In this document: in pieces, positions 24,255 through 33,189 of the stretch
Position numbering within the stretch: the first letter of the stretch is position 1
How the letters are laid out: each line of letters begins with the position of its first letter
Origin: Maribacter spongiicola
Lineage (GTDB): Bacteria > Bacteroidota > Bacteroidia > Flavobacteriales > Flavobacteriaceae
Direction of reading: 5' to 3'
Assembly (NCBI RefSeq): GCF_004364165.1
Contig: NZ_SOAY01000014.1
Coordinates: 62,001 to 126,000 of the forward strand
Length of the DNA: 64,000 nucleotides
Translations under genes and position numbers: made by a program
The notes under the pieces: generated by a model
Seen by the model: the letters and a program-made list of their open reading frames with translations, nothing else
Databases searched by the model: none
Told to the model about the DNA's origin: nothing

Positions 24255-26402
24255 ATGAAACTACTTTACACATTTTTACTGTGTTGCACCATCTTCTCAG
24301 GCTTTTCTCAAGATAATGATAGTCCGTATTTATTGGTATCTACAGAAGATGCGGTCATACCCTTAAAATCTTCAAAAACAGAAGTTGAAATATCTGGTAC
24401 TATTGCTCATGTTCGGGTGACACAGTTATATCAAAATAAAGGGGCAGGGGCAATAGAAGCTACATATGTTTTTCCTCTTTCTACTCAAGCAGCGGTTCAT
24501 AAAATGCAGATGACTATTGGCAACCGTATTGTAAATGCTAAAATATTTGAAAAGCAAGAAGCCCAAGAAGTTTATGAAACCGCTTTGAGCGAAGGCAAGC
24601 GAGCAGCGAAGTTAGACCAAGACAGACCCAATGTGTTTAAAATGAACGTAGGTAATATTATGCCTGGCGATGAAATTGCTATAGATATCTATTACACAGA
24701 AATATTGGTGCCTGTAAATGGGGAATATCAATTTGTAGCACCAGGTGTTGTTGGTCCTAGGTTTACTAGCGAGAGCACTCTAAACGAAGAGAGTTTCAAT
24801 ATGCCATACACGGCAAAGGGTATTGCAGATAGTTTTGATTTTGATATGACAGTGACCTTAAATGCGGGTATGATCATTCAGAATATAAACAGTACAAGTC
24901 ATAAAGTAACTGTAAAGCATCCTGATGCGAAAACAGCAGAAGTCTTTTTATCCGAAGAAAATGAGAATCCTTCGAACAGAGATTTCATATTGAATTACAA
25001 CTTAAGAGGAAATCAAATACAAACAGGGTTATTGATGTATGAAGGGGAAGATGAGAGCTTTTTTACTTATCAAATGGAGCCAAGTAAGAATGTAGAATTA
25101 GATGATATTCCGTCACGAGAGTACTTGTTTATTGTAGACGTATCTGGTTCAATGAACGGATACCCATTAGAAGTATCAAGACAATTAATGCGAAACCTAC
25201 TTTGCAATTTACAAATGAGCGACACCTTCAATGTTCAGTTATTCGCTTCTAGTTCAACTGTTTTCAGTGCCACACCGGTAGAATCGACTGAACAGAATAT
25301 TGAAGCTGCCATTCGTTTTCTGTCTGATGGTCAAGGCGGTGGTGGTACCGAATTATTGAGTGCATTGCATGAAGCATACAGATTACCAAGAAAAGATTTG
25401 GGCAGTGCCCGTTCAATGGTCATTATTACCGATGGCTATGTAAGTGTTGAAAAAGAAGCTTTTGAGCTGATCAGTACTAATCTAGACAAAGCCAATGTAT
25501 TTACCTTCGGTATAGGTTCTAGCGTCAATAGATATTTAATAGAAGGTATGGCTAAAGTGTCGAACAGCGAATCGTTTATTGCAACGACATCAGAAGAAGC
25601 GGCAGAAGTAGCTAAAGACTTTGCAGAATATATTTCTACGCCATTATTAACACGAGTAAAAATTGAATCGAAAGGCTTTGATATGTATGACCTTGCTCAA
25701 AAGAGTATACCAGATGTATTTGCTGCTAGACCGGTAATTATTCACGGCAAATATAGAGGCAAGGCTGAGGGTAAAATTATTGTAACCGGGTATCAAGGTA
25801 AAAAACGATTTAGAGAAGTGTATAATGTATCTGACGGGCACTTAAGCAAGTCGAATAAAGCATTACGTTACTTATGGGCAAGAAAGAAAATAGGGGAGTT
25901 AGATGATTATAGTAACCTATTTAATGAAGACGTAAAAGCACAAGTAATTGAATTGGGATTGAAATACAACTTACTTACCAACTACACCTCTTTTGTAGCT
26001 GTGGATGAAGCCATAGTAAATGAAGATGGCACATTTACTAAAGTAAAGCAACCATTGCCAATGCCTAATAATGTAAATAATTCAGCCGTAGGTGCAGAAG
26101 CTGAGGTCAAAGAAACTAGTAAATTCAAACGCACTTTTACCATAGATTTTGAAAACGAAATAGAGAAGATTGTAAAAAGACAATTAACGATGGAGTTCAA
26201 AGTAATGTATAGCAAACTGGTAACTGAGTACTTAGAAAAGTATGAAAGCCTTCGTATAAAATTCAATGCAGAAGGTAAGGTGATACGTGTAGAAAAATTA
26301 GAGAATGGAAGCTGGACAGTTGATGAAACCATTCAATTAGAATTGGAGAAAATCAGTTTAAGGTCTCTTAAAAAAGAAATGACCATAACTCTGAAAGGAT
26401 AG
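24255..26402 (+). CDS. Secreted VIT and von Willebrand A domain protein
   Basis: A Sec signal peptide (MKLLYTFLLCCTIFSGFSQ) precedes a VIT domain (about 25-150, with ATYVFPLSTQAAVHKMQM) and a vWA domain (about 288-460) with an intact MIDAS start DVSGSM (D295-x-S-x-S). The C-terminal 200 residues resemble the tail of inter-alpha-trypsin-inhibitor-like bacterial proteins. No C-terminal membrane anchor or sorting signal is seen, so it is probably periplasmic. VIT-vWA proteins bind partners through the metal site; known bacterial roles are vague (XrtN-linked or stress proteins). It is monocistronic with a terminator. The repeat pair upstream suggests control by the LytTR regulator downstream. Confidence 0.88.
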   Translation: MKLLYTFLLCCTIFSGFSQDNDSPYLLVSTEDAVIPLKSSKTEVEISGTIAHVRVTQLYQNKGAGAIEATYVFPLSTQAAVHKMQMTIGNRIVNAKIFEKQEAQEVYETALSEGKRAAKLDQDRPNVFKMNVGNIMPGDEIAIDIYYTEILVPVNGEYQFVAPGVVGPRFTSESTLNEESFNMPYTAKGIADSFDFDMTVTLNAGMIIQNINSTSHKVTVKHPDAKTAEVFLSEENENPSNRDFILNYNLRGNQIQTGLLMYEGEDESFFTYQMEPSKNVELDDIPSREYLFIVDVSGSMNGYPLEVSRQLMRNLLCNLQMSDTFNVQLFASSSTVFSATPVESTEQNIEAAIRFLSDGQGGGGTELLSALHEAYRLPRKDLGSARSMVIITDGYVSVEKEAFELISTNLDKANVFTFGIGSSVNRYLIEGMAKVSNSESFIATTSEEAAEVAKDFAEYISTPLLTRVKIESKGFDMYDLAQKSIPDVFAARPVIIHGKYRGKAEGKIIVTGYQGKKRFREVYNVSDGHLSKSNKALRYLWARKKIGELDDYSNLFNEDVKAQVIELGLKYNLLTNYTSFVAVDEAIVNEDGTFTKVKQPLPMPNNVNNSAVGAEAEVKETSKFKRTFTIDFENEIEKIVKRQLTMEFKVMYSKLVTEYLEKYESLRIKFNAEGKVIRVEKLENGSWTVDETIQLELEKISLRSLKKEMTITLKG

Positions 26403-26444
26403 GTAGTTAGTTTTTGTTAGTTGGTTCTCCGGAGGGAGAAGAAG

Positions 26445-26477
26445 ACCTGTGAGATTTGTAAAATCTTGCAGGTTTTT
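26445..26477 (+). terminator. Rho-independent terminator of the VIT-vWA gene
   Basis: ACCTGTGAGATTT (26445-26457) pairs along its whole length with AAATCTTGCAGGT (26461-26473), with two G-U pairs and a GTA loop, then five T. Confidence 0.85.
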
Positions 26478-26532
26478 CTTTTGTAATAAACTCAATAAAG
26501 AACAGGTTGAGAATAAATAATTACAGCATGTT

Positions 26533-26604
26533 CAACGAATACTAGATGAGGTACTACGAATACTAGAAGACCCACTTAAAAGCCCTGTCTCTACTGTAAT
26601 TTAG
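26533..26604 (+). promoter_or_regulatory. LytTR-type direct repeats and -7 box for the sensor-regulator operon
   Basis: CAACGAATACTA (26533-26544) and CTACGAATACTA (26554-26565) repeat at 21 bp. The box TAATTTAG (26597-26604), one base off TAnnTTTG, begins 43 bp after the start of the second repeat, exactly as before the VIT-vWA gene. This suggests autoregulation by the LytTR protein. Confidence 0.75.
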
Positions 26605-26637
26605 TAGTGTAGAAAGAAAACAACTTAAATAAATATC

Positions 26638-27201
26638 ATGAAAAAATTAATCCTAATCGCCTTTTTATTCAGCACTTGTATCACCAATGCGCAGCAGTTC
26701 GAATTAACCGATACCTATGATATCACAAACCAAAGAAGTAGTGGTCAAGAAGACGAAGACACTTGGTTGGTAGATGTAGTAGCATCACAAAATCCAGAAA
26801 GACATGTGGCGACATTGGCCATTGCCGATTTCGGTTTGTTAGATGAAATACGCATCTCGGTTTTAAGCAATCCGGATTTAGAAGATATCAATGAAATTTT
26901 AAAAGTAACACTAGCGTATAACGCCTGCTGTTCAAGCACAGAAGAATTCTATTATTTGGTAAGTAATGACAATGACTTTATCGCGCTGCCAAGTATTAAA
27001 AACGAGTATGCCTACGAACCTATTTCAGACATACACTACATTTTTCCTAACCAGTCATTTGGTAAAGAAGGAACCATATTAAGAGCAGCATTGGAATACA
27101 CAGAAACAGCTACAATTAAAGATATTAAAGTACTTAGAAGCATTGCCTGGAACGACGATGATTTTGATACTGAAGACGCTATAACAGCAATTAATTATTA
27201 A
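26638..27201 (+). CDS. Secreted protein of unknown function, first gene of the sensor-regulator operon
   Basis: I do not recognise a family. A Sec signal peptide (MKKLILIAFLFSTCITNAQQ) is followed by an acidic mature part of about 168 residues, with ASQNPERHVATLAIADFG, a CC pair in YNACCSSTEEFYYLV, and a C-terminal half of predicted strands. No lipobox is evident, although a cysteine occurs inside the signal peptide. The paired cysteines might form a disulfide or bind metal. It is separated from the SH3-like gene by 21 bases, so they form one transcript with the downstream genes. Confidence 0.6.
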   Translation: MKKLILIAFLFSTCITNAQQFELTDTYDITNQRSSGQEDEDTWLVDVVASQNPERHVATLAIADFGLLDEIRISVLSNPDLEDINEILKVTLAYNACCSSTEEFYYLVSNDNDFIALPSIKNEYAYEPISDIHYIFPNQSFGKEGTILRAALEYTETATIKDIKVLRSIAWNDDDFDTEDAITAINY

Positions 27202-27222
27202 TAACCCTTAAAATTTAGAATT

Positions 27223-28116
27223 ATGAAAAATTTAAAGAAAAGTGCCTTATTCCTATGCTTATTTGCATTTGTAAACATGTTCGCCCAAAGTGTAGAACAA
27301 GTAGAATTTGAAGTAATGGATAAAGATATTCCTGCCGAAGAACTAACGTATGAGTATTTATTGGCTCACAAAGTATTTCTTCGCGAAAAGCCATCTATTA
27401 GAAGTAAAAAAGTAACACTTCTAGATATCGGAACTAAAATGGTATTGTGGGAAAAAAGCATGTACTCTAAAGAAATAGATGGCATCAATAGCCACTGGTA
27501 CCGAGTAACCACAGAAAACGAAACCGGATGGGTTTGGGGAGGGATGATTGCTCAAAAATCTTTCGGGAGTATTGCAGACAACCAAGTAAAGTTTGTTTAT
27601 GGGTTTGAAAGTAGTGCTAAAAACGAATCGGGAGTTACAGAGACAAAATTCCAGTTACGTGCCTTTAAAAACGGACAACAATTAGATAAAATGGTGTTGG
27701 ATAGTCTTGCTGCGATTCCGGTTCATATTGAAAACCACGGTAGTTTAGGTTTGTTCAATGTTGAAGATGTTATCACGGTAGATTTAGCAGATAAAGATAC
27801 AGGTTACCAAGTAGGTAAGAGCTACTTGTTCTGGAACAATGGTAGATTCAAGAAAGTGGCAAGTTTAATAGACTATGCAGATACTAATTATTTAAAGACC
27901 GAGTCTTTTGTTTTTCCGTCTGATATGCAAGGTGTTAAGAGTACTATTTTGTTGAAAACGACCATTACAAAAAATATTAAAACCTTAGATGATGCTTTGG
28001 CTCAGAATAATGTTGAATTCATCACCACGAAGTATGTATGGAACGGGTCTAAGTTGACTAAAAAAGAAGAAGTTCGTGAAATTAAAGATGATGCTGTAGT
28101 AAGTATAGAATTTTAA
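27223..28116 (+). CDS. Secreted SH3-like domain protein
   Basis: A signal peptide (FLCLFAFVNMFAQ) precedes a bacterial SH3 domain at about 40-105: HKVFLREKPSIRSKKVTLLD at its start and HWYRVTTENETGWVWGGMIA at its end, which matches the SH3_3 pattern for peptide or glycan binding. The remaining 190 residues are beta-rich and unassigned (SYLFWNNGRFKKVASLIDYA). Such proteins often sense or bind the cell wall. It lies between the unknown secreted gene and the caspase-like gene, with gaps of 21 and 9 bases. A role as a sensor partner is inference from the operon only. Confidence 0.72.
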   Translation: MKNLKKSALFLCLFAFVNMFAQSVEQVEFEVMDKDIPAEELTYEYLLAHKVFLREKPSIRSKKVTLLDIGTKMVLWEKSMYSKEIDGINSHWYRVTTENETGWVWGGMIAQKSFGSIADNQVKFVYGFESSAKNESGVTETKFQLRAFKNGQQLDKMVLDSLAAIPVHIENHGSLGLFNVEDVITVDLADKDTGYQVGKSYLFWNNGRFKKVASLIDYADTNYLKTESFVFPSDMQGVKSTILLKTTITKNIKTLDDALAQNNVEFITTKYVWNGSKLTKKEEVREIKDDAVVSIEF

Positions 28117-28125
28117 AAAACAACT

Positions 28126-29157
28126 ATGAACAAGTGTTTAATTATAGTATTGGTTAGTGTGCTAATGCTTAGTAGTAAGAAGCCGTTTTCGCAACAGTCG
28201 GAGGCGGCACTTACTTCACCTGCCAAAAAAGAAAAGGTACAAGAATCCATCGTTTTTATTGCTGGTTTTGATGAAGGTGATAACACCTATTACAGCAATG
28301 CGACCCAGTATTTTGAGAACCAAAATTTACAAGTTGTAGACAGTTTATATACTATTGATGAAATCATAAATTATATAAACAGAGCAGGGGTACAGCACCT
28401 AAAGTTTAAAGAAATACATATTGTAAGTCACAGTAATGCCTGGTTGGGCATGTCAATGAAGACTACAGAAACTGGTGAGCGTATTACCGTAAAAAGTTTA
28501 CAACAAGCAATGCGTGCCAATAACATCGAAACCATCTGTGATGGTGTTACGAGCAATTCTAAAATTATTTTTCATTCCTGCGGATTAGGAGAAAATCAAC
28601 CATTACTTCAAGAGTTGAAAAATACCTTTAAAGCTGATGAGGTTGTAGCATCGCCCTATTTCAATGTATTCGGCGGCAAGTATGCAGAACATTATTTGGC
28701 AAAACCTTATTATGGTTACTACCCAACAGCAGAATCTTTAGGTCCGGCGCATTTATCCAAAGAGTTCAAGCAAGCGTATCCAACGGTTAATATCGATTGG
28801 TTTACCGCACTAAAAACAAGACACGAATCTTCGTTTGGTAAAGCCTATAGTTTCAAATTTAATATTCCGGTAGATTGGGAGTTTACTTTTGATTCCGCTA
28901 GCGATATACTTACTTTAGAAGGCAAAGAAGAAATAATGGATTGGATTTCAGAATCCCCAGAAATGGCTGAGGTATTATTTAAATTGAATATTCCGATAGA
29001 AAAATTTAGATGGAGAAGTACTGTCCAAGGAAATAAACTAATAATAAAAGGAAAAACAACCGTACTCTGCGTATTGGCACCTATTTTGCAGGCTAATGAT
29101 ACCACTGAGTACCAAAACACAAACATACAAGACCCATTATTATATCAAATATTATAG
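28126..29157 (+). CDS. Secreted protein with possible caspase-like (clan CD, DUF4347-like) fold
   Basis: The protein begins with a hydrophobic signal (CLIIVLVSVLMLSSKKPFSQ). The mature region has two motifs reminiscent of clan CD cysteine peptidases and DUF4347: a histidine after a beta strand in EIHIVSHSNAWLGMSM (H102) and a cysteine after a later strand in KIIFHSCGLGE (C152). In caspase-like enzymes the catalytic pair is spaced in this way, though the usual HG after the histidine is HS here. So it could be an active protease or a binding relative. The C-terminal 130 residues are unassigned. It precedes the sensor kinase by 41 bases; secretion would place it outside the cytoplasm. Confidence 0.5.
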   Translation: MNKCLIIVLVSVLMLSSKKPFSQQSEAALTSPAKKEKVQESIVFIAGFDEGDNTYYSNATQYFENQNLQVVDSLYTIDEIINYINRAGVQHLKFKEIHIVSHSNAWLGMSMKTTETGERITVKSLQQAMRANNIETICDGVTSNSKIIFHSCGLGENQPLLQELKNTFKADEVVASPYFNVFGGKYAEHYLAKPYYGYYPTAESLGPAHLSKEFKQAYPTVNIDWFTALKTRHESSFGKAYSFKFNIPVDWEFTFDSASDILTLEGKEEIMDWISESPEMAEVLFKLNIPIEKFRWRSTVQGNKLIIKGKTTVLCVLAPILQANDTTEYQNTNIQDPLLYQIL

Positions 29158-29198
29158 ACTTAACAACGTTAGATAATTACTTAAAATAGAACACATAT

Positions 29199-32100
29199 TT
29201 GAATCTGCTTAGTAAATACTTCTTATTGGTATTTTGTTTCTTTGGAACAATGTACGTAGCTGCGCAAAACAGTCAGCTACGCGCATATACCATTGCAGAT
29301 GGTTTGCCACAATCTCAAGTTTATGATGTGTTGCAAGATGAAATGGGCTACCTATGGTTAGGAACCCAAGGTGGCGGATTAGCAAATTTTGACGGAGAAA
29401 CCTTTGAAGTATGGAACGAAAGTGACGGATTACTGTCTAATTATATTGACGCCTTACATACCGGAAACGATTCCCTTTTTGTGGGAACCAGAAAAGGACT
29501 TTCTATAAAAGTAAAGAACAACTTCGTAAATTTTAATTCTCCACAAATTCTTCAATTCTACACTGCTGAAAATGTGCTGTATGTGGGTACTAAAAAGGGA
29601 CTCTATAGTTATTCTAAAAATAAAGAATTAAGTAAGGTTAGTATTAATCCTGAAATAGATTCCAGCGAAATTAATTCCATTCTGTTTGATGGAAATTACT
29701 ATTGGCTAGCTACTAATAACGGACTGTGGAAATTGAATGCATTGAGTGAATCAGCTGCTGAAAAGACTAAGGTTGAGGTAAATAACTTTAAGTCTGTCAT
29801 TCAACATAATAACAAAATACTGGCAGCGACTTTTGATGATGGCGTTTTTATAATGGACAGCGAGAATACTGATAATCAGTTTCTAATGCCAGAGCCTTCT
29901 CGTATAAATTCAATGTCCATTCAAAATACAGATGAGCTTTGGATAGCCACTGATAATGATGGTATTACGGTGGTAGAAACCAATAAATTCTCTGAGCTAA
30001 AACGACTAAATAAATCTAGCGGATTAGCGACTCCCCATATCAGAAAAATCATAAATGATGACAATGGCAATCTTTGGATTGCGACTTCTGGTGGCGGACT
30101 CTTCAAATACTTTCAAAACAACTTTAAGCATTACGACCAAAGAACCGGTTTAAAAGGAAATCGTATTTATGCGGTACATAATGCCCCAGACGGATTATGG
30201 TTTTCATCCTCAGAAGCAGGGTTAACGAAAATAGATTCTTTGGGTATTCAACCCTTACCAAATGAAGGTTCGTTTTTCGATGTAAAAATTAAAACAATCG
30301 ATAGCGATGCAAAAGGGAATATCTGGGCAGGTTCAGATAATAGGGGACTCCTATTTCGGGAGACCAAAATGGTAGATAGTTTGGTGTTCTCATCAAGTGA
30401 AAATTATCTCATTCATATTGATACGGTGTCCATTGAAAGAACCGCCAATCATATCATAGATGAAAGCAAAGGTTTTCCGTCAGATTGGGTACGCATCGTA
30501 ATTGCAGAAGAAGATTTTATATGGGCAGCGACCTATGCTCACGGTATCGTAAAATTCAACTACTATTCGGACAACGATAGTTTAGTTGTCAGAAAGACTT
30601 TTTCCAAGCGAAATGGCATTACAGATATGCTGATAAAAGGCATGGTTAAAGGTCCTGATGGTAAACTCTGGTACTCCACACAAAATGGTCATTTGGGCTA
30701 TATAGAAAATAATAAGGTGACCAGTATCGAGACAGGCTTAGAACAACAAACCGCAATCGGTACTATTTTGTTCCATGACGATACCATGTATTTGGGTACA
30801 TCGGGTAAAGGTATTTGGTATGCGAACAGTAGCAATCCCGTAAATTTTCAACAGTTGCAGGGCGCTAAAAAATTATCTTCAAATAATATCTATCAGCTCA
30901 TTTTTGATGACCAAGGTTTTCTGTGGGCAGGTTCAGAAAGGGGAGTCGATAAAATAGAATTAAACAAAGCCAATGAAATTGCCGACGTATATCACTTTGG
31001 TAGAAATGACGGATTCTTAGGCATAGAAACCTGCTTAAATGCTGTTGATATAGATACTAATGGCAATATTTGGTTTGGTGCTATTTACGGGCTAACCAAA
31101 CATATACCTAGCGATGGTAAAAAAGCTTCAACAGCACCAAAAGTTTATTTTACAGGTGTAGAGGAGCGTTATAAAAGTATAGATTCCATTGTTCTAAAAG
31201 ACTGGACGAATAGTAACAAAATACTGCAATTAACTCCTGAGCAAACGCAATTAGGTTTTTCGTTCAGAACAGTAGATGTTGACCACCCTAATGAAGTAGA
31301 ATACAGAACAAAATTAGATGATACCGATTGGAGTCCGTGGGTGAAGGAGAACAAGCAAAATTTCGCCGGACTCGCATATGGTGCACATACCTTTTCCGCG
31401 CAATCTAGAAATTACAGATGGCAAGAAAGTGAGCCTATCAAATTCAGCTTTTTCATTGATAGTCCGTTATACAAAAAAGATTGGTTTCAATGGTCGGTTT
31501 TAGCATTGGCGATATTGGTGTTATTGGGTATTGGTTTGTTTTATATCCGTAAGATAAAAGCAAAAAACAAAGCAGCCCAAGAGCATTTAAAAACTCAGAA
31601 TTACCTATTGACTTTAGAGCAGAAAGCACTGCAATTACAGATGAATCCGCATTTTATATTCAATGTATTGAATGGGGTAAAAGCAATGGCTGGCAACAAG
31701 CCAGAAAAAATGGATGCCACCATCAACAGCTTTGCCATATTATTGAGAGAAACATTACAGAATTCTAGAAAAGAACACATAAGTTTAGACCAAGAAATAA
31801 AGGCATTACGACATTATGTAGAGGTAGAGCAATTGATGGCTCAGCAGCCTTTTGAATGTTCTTTTAATATAGACACCAATCCCGATGCAGAAGAGATATT
31901 GATTCCGCCAATGTTAATTCAACCTTTTGTAGAAAATGCAATTCGCCACGGAATATTAAAAGGAGATAAAGCAGGAAAACTTGAAATAGGTTTCACGACC
32001 ACAAAAACACATTTACAGTGTAGTATAATTGATAACGGATTAGGTATTTTTAAATCGCAAAATGAAAAGCCAAAAACAGACCATCAATCAATGGCATTGA

Positions 32101-32231
32101 CAGTGACCAAAGAACGATTAGAATCAATAGCAGGAAAGAATACCCTGCACATAAGTGAAATCCAGAATGAAGACGGTAGCATTGATGGTACCAAGATTAC
32201 CTTTAAAATTCCCTTACTAACAGATTATTAA
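29199..32231 (+). CDS. Sensor kinase with two-component propeller, LytS-type
   Basis: The start is a TTG at 29199; the next ATG (codon 18) would destroy the signal peptide. After the signal come about 14 Reg_prop repeats with motifs such as DEMGYLWLGTQGGGL and DNGNLWIATSGGGLF (about 25-660), a Y_Y_Y domain (about 680-740), one membrane helix (about 751-772), a coiled linker, then a His_kinase domain with QMNPHFIFN (phospho-acceptor H818) and an HATPase with PPMLIQPFVENAIRHG and DNGLGI. It lacks a receiver domain, so it is not one of the large hybrid kinases for glycans. It overlaps no gene and is followed after six bases by the LytTR regulator. Confidence 0.92.
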   Translation: MNLLSKYFLLVFCFFGTMYVAAQNSQLRAYTIADGLPQSQVYDVLQDEMGYLWLGTQGGGLANFDGETFEVWNESDGLLSNYIDALHTGNDSLFVGTRKGLSIKVKNNFVNFNSPQILQFYTAENVLYVGTKKGLYSYSKNKELSKVSINPEIDSSEINSILFDGNYYWLATNNGLWKLNALSESAAEKTKVEVNNFKSVIQHNNKILAATFDDGVFIMDSENTDNQFLMPEPSRINSMSIQNTDELWIATDNDGITVVETNKFSELKRLNKSSGLATPHIRKIINDDNGNLWIATSGGGLFKYFQNNFKHYDQRTGLKGNRIYAVHNAPDGLWFSSSEAGLTKIDSLGIQPLPNEGSFFDVKIKTIDSDAKGNIWAGSDNRGLLFRETKMVDSLVFSSSENYLIHIDTVSIERTANHIIDESKGFPSDWVRIVIAEEDFIWAATYAHGIVKFNYYSDNDSLVVRKTFSKRNGITDMLIKGMVKGPDGKLWYSTQNGHLGYIENNKVTSIETGLEQQTAIGTILFHDDTMYLGTSGKGIWYANSSNPVNFQQLQGAKKLSSNNIYQLIFDDQGFLWAGSERGVDKIELNKANEIADVYHFGRNDGFLGIETCLNAVDIDTNGNIWFGAIYGLTKHIPSDGKKASTAPKVYFTGVEERYKSIDSIVLKDWTNSNKILQLTPEQTQLGFSFRTVDVDHPNEVEYRTKLDDTDWSPWVKENKQNFAGLAYGAHTFSAQSRNYRWQESEPIKFSFFIDSPLYKKDWFQWSVLALAILVLLGIGLFYIRKIKAKNKAAQEHLKTQNYLLTLEQKALQLQMNPHFIFNVLNGVKAMAGNKPEKMDATINSFAILLRETLQNSRKEHISLDQEIKALRHYVEVEQLMAQQPFECSFNIDTNPDAEEILIPPMLIQPFVENAIRHGILKGDKAGKLEIGFTTTKTHLQCSIIDNGLGIFKSQNEKPKTDHQSMALTVTKERLESIAGKNTLHISEIQNEDGSIDGTKITFKIPLLTDY

Positions 32232-32237
32232 AGACCT

Positions 32238-32987
32238 ATGCATACAGCGATAATAGTAGAAGACATGATTGACGCCTTAACCCTTTTAAAGAAGGATATA
32301 GAGACGCAACATCCAGATATTGAAATTATCGCCACGGCACAGAGTGTAGTGGAAGCAGCGAAAGTGTTACGCAAAAATCAGCCCGATATTCTGTTTTTGG
32401 ATATTATGTTAGGCGATGGTACAGGCTTTGATATTCTAGAGATTTTTCCCGATTTAAAATCCAAGATCATATTTGTAACTGCAAGTGATGAGTTTGCGAT
32501 CAGGGCTTTCAAATTCGCAGCTATCGATTATGTGTTAAAACCGTATTCTAATGACGATTTAAGCTTAGCAATAGCTCGCGCAAAAGAGCAGTTGCAGCCT
32601 AATAAAGAGCGTTTGCAGATTTTAAAGGAAACTATAGCAGCACCAGAGAAAAAGCCAGATAAAATATCGCTGCATACGCTAGATCAAATTATCATCGTGA
32701 GTTTAGATGATATTATTCGGTGTGAATCGGATAGTAATAACACCATTTTTCACCTTCAAGACAAACGCAAGATATTCGTAACAAAGACCCTAAAGTACTT
32801 TGCAGATTTATTAAGTAGTCACGATTTTGTGCGCGTACATCAAAGTCATTTGGTCAACCTGCAATGCATCAGTGCCTATATAAAAACCGATGGAGGTTAT
32901 TTAATGTTGAAAAATGGGGAAAATGTGCCAGTATCTGTCCGTAAAAAAACTGAGATTATTGATATTTTGGATAAGATGCATAGGTAA
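32238..32987 (+). CDS. LytTR-family response regulator
   Basis: Residues 1-120 form a receiver domain with the acidic pair E8/D9, phosphorylation site D55 in ILFLDIML, and K in VLKPYS. Residues 140-245 form a LytTR DNA-binding domain, with DQIIIVSLDDIIRCESDSNN, FVRVHQSHLVNL and the closing NVPVSVRKK. It should bind direct repeats upstream of -7 boxes. The repeats at 24151-24183 and 26533-26565 fit that, so I expect it to activate its own operon and the VIT-vWA gene on phosphorylation by the LytS-type kinase. It is the last gene of the operon. Confidence 0.94.
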   Translation: MHTAIIVEDMIDALTLLKKDIETQHPDIEIIATAQSVVEAAKVLRKNQPDILFLDIMLGDGTGFDILEIFPDLKSKIIFVTASDEFAIRAFKFAAIDYVLKPYSNDDLSLAIARAKEQLQPNKERLQILKETIAAPEKKPDKISLHTLDQIIIVSLDDIIRCESDSNNTIFHLQDKRKIFVTKTLKYFADLLSSHDFVRVHQSHLVNLQCISAYIKTDGGYLMLKNGENVPVSVRKKTEIIDILDKMHR

Positions 32988-33045
32988 GGGAATAGAATAT
33001 GATGATTACTTTAAAACTCATAAACATTTAAACTAATTTTTAGAA

Positions 33046-33189
33046 TTGACAGAAACTCTACATTTAATTTCCGAGAGACTAAGAGTTGATATAATCATTG
33101 CATTCGGGTTTTATACTATAGTATTCATTTTGATTGTGGGTATAATACATCTATTACTTAGCTGGGTAAAAAACGAACTAAAAAAATGA
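33046..33189 (+). CDS. Small single-span membrane protein coupled to the next gene
   Basis: The frame begins with a TTG at 33046 and gives 47 residues, MTETLHLISERLRVDIIIAF at first, then a hydrophobic stretch of about 24 residues and a basic tail SWVKNELKK. The TGA stop overlaps the ATG of the next gene (ATGA), which suggests translational coupling. TTG is the only start that keeps the N-terminus; the frame has no ATG. I cannot name it. A membrane anchor or a small partner of the adenylate-kinase-like protein is possible. The stop-start overlap is what makes this short frame credible. Confidence 0.5.
   Translation: MTETLHLISERLRVDIIIAFGFYTIVFILIVGIIHLLLSWVKNELKK

Noticed and set aside
29199..32987. 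Polysaccharide utilisation regulator
   Set aside because: No SusC/SusD pair or glycoside hydrolase nearby, and the kinase is LytS-type without receiver and AraC domains.
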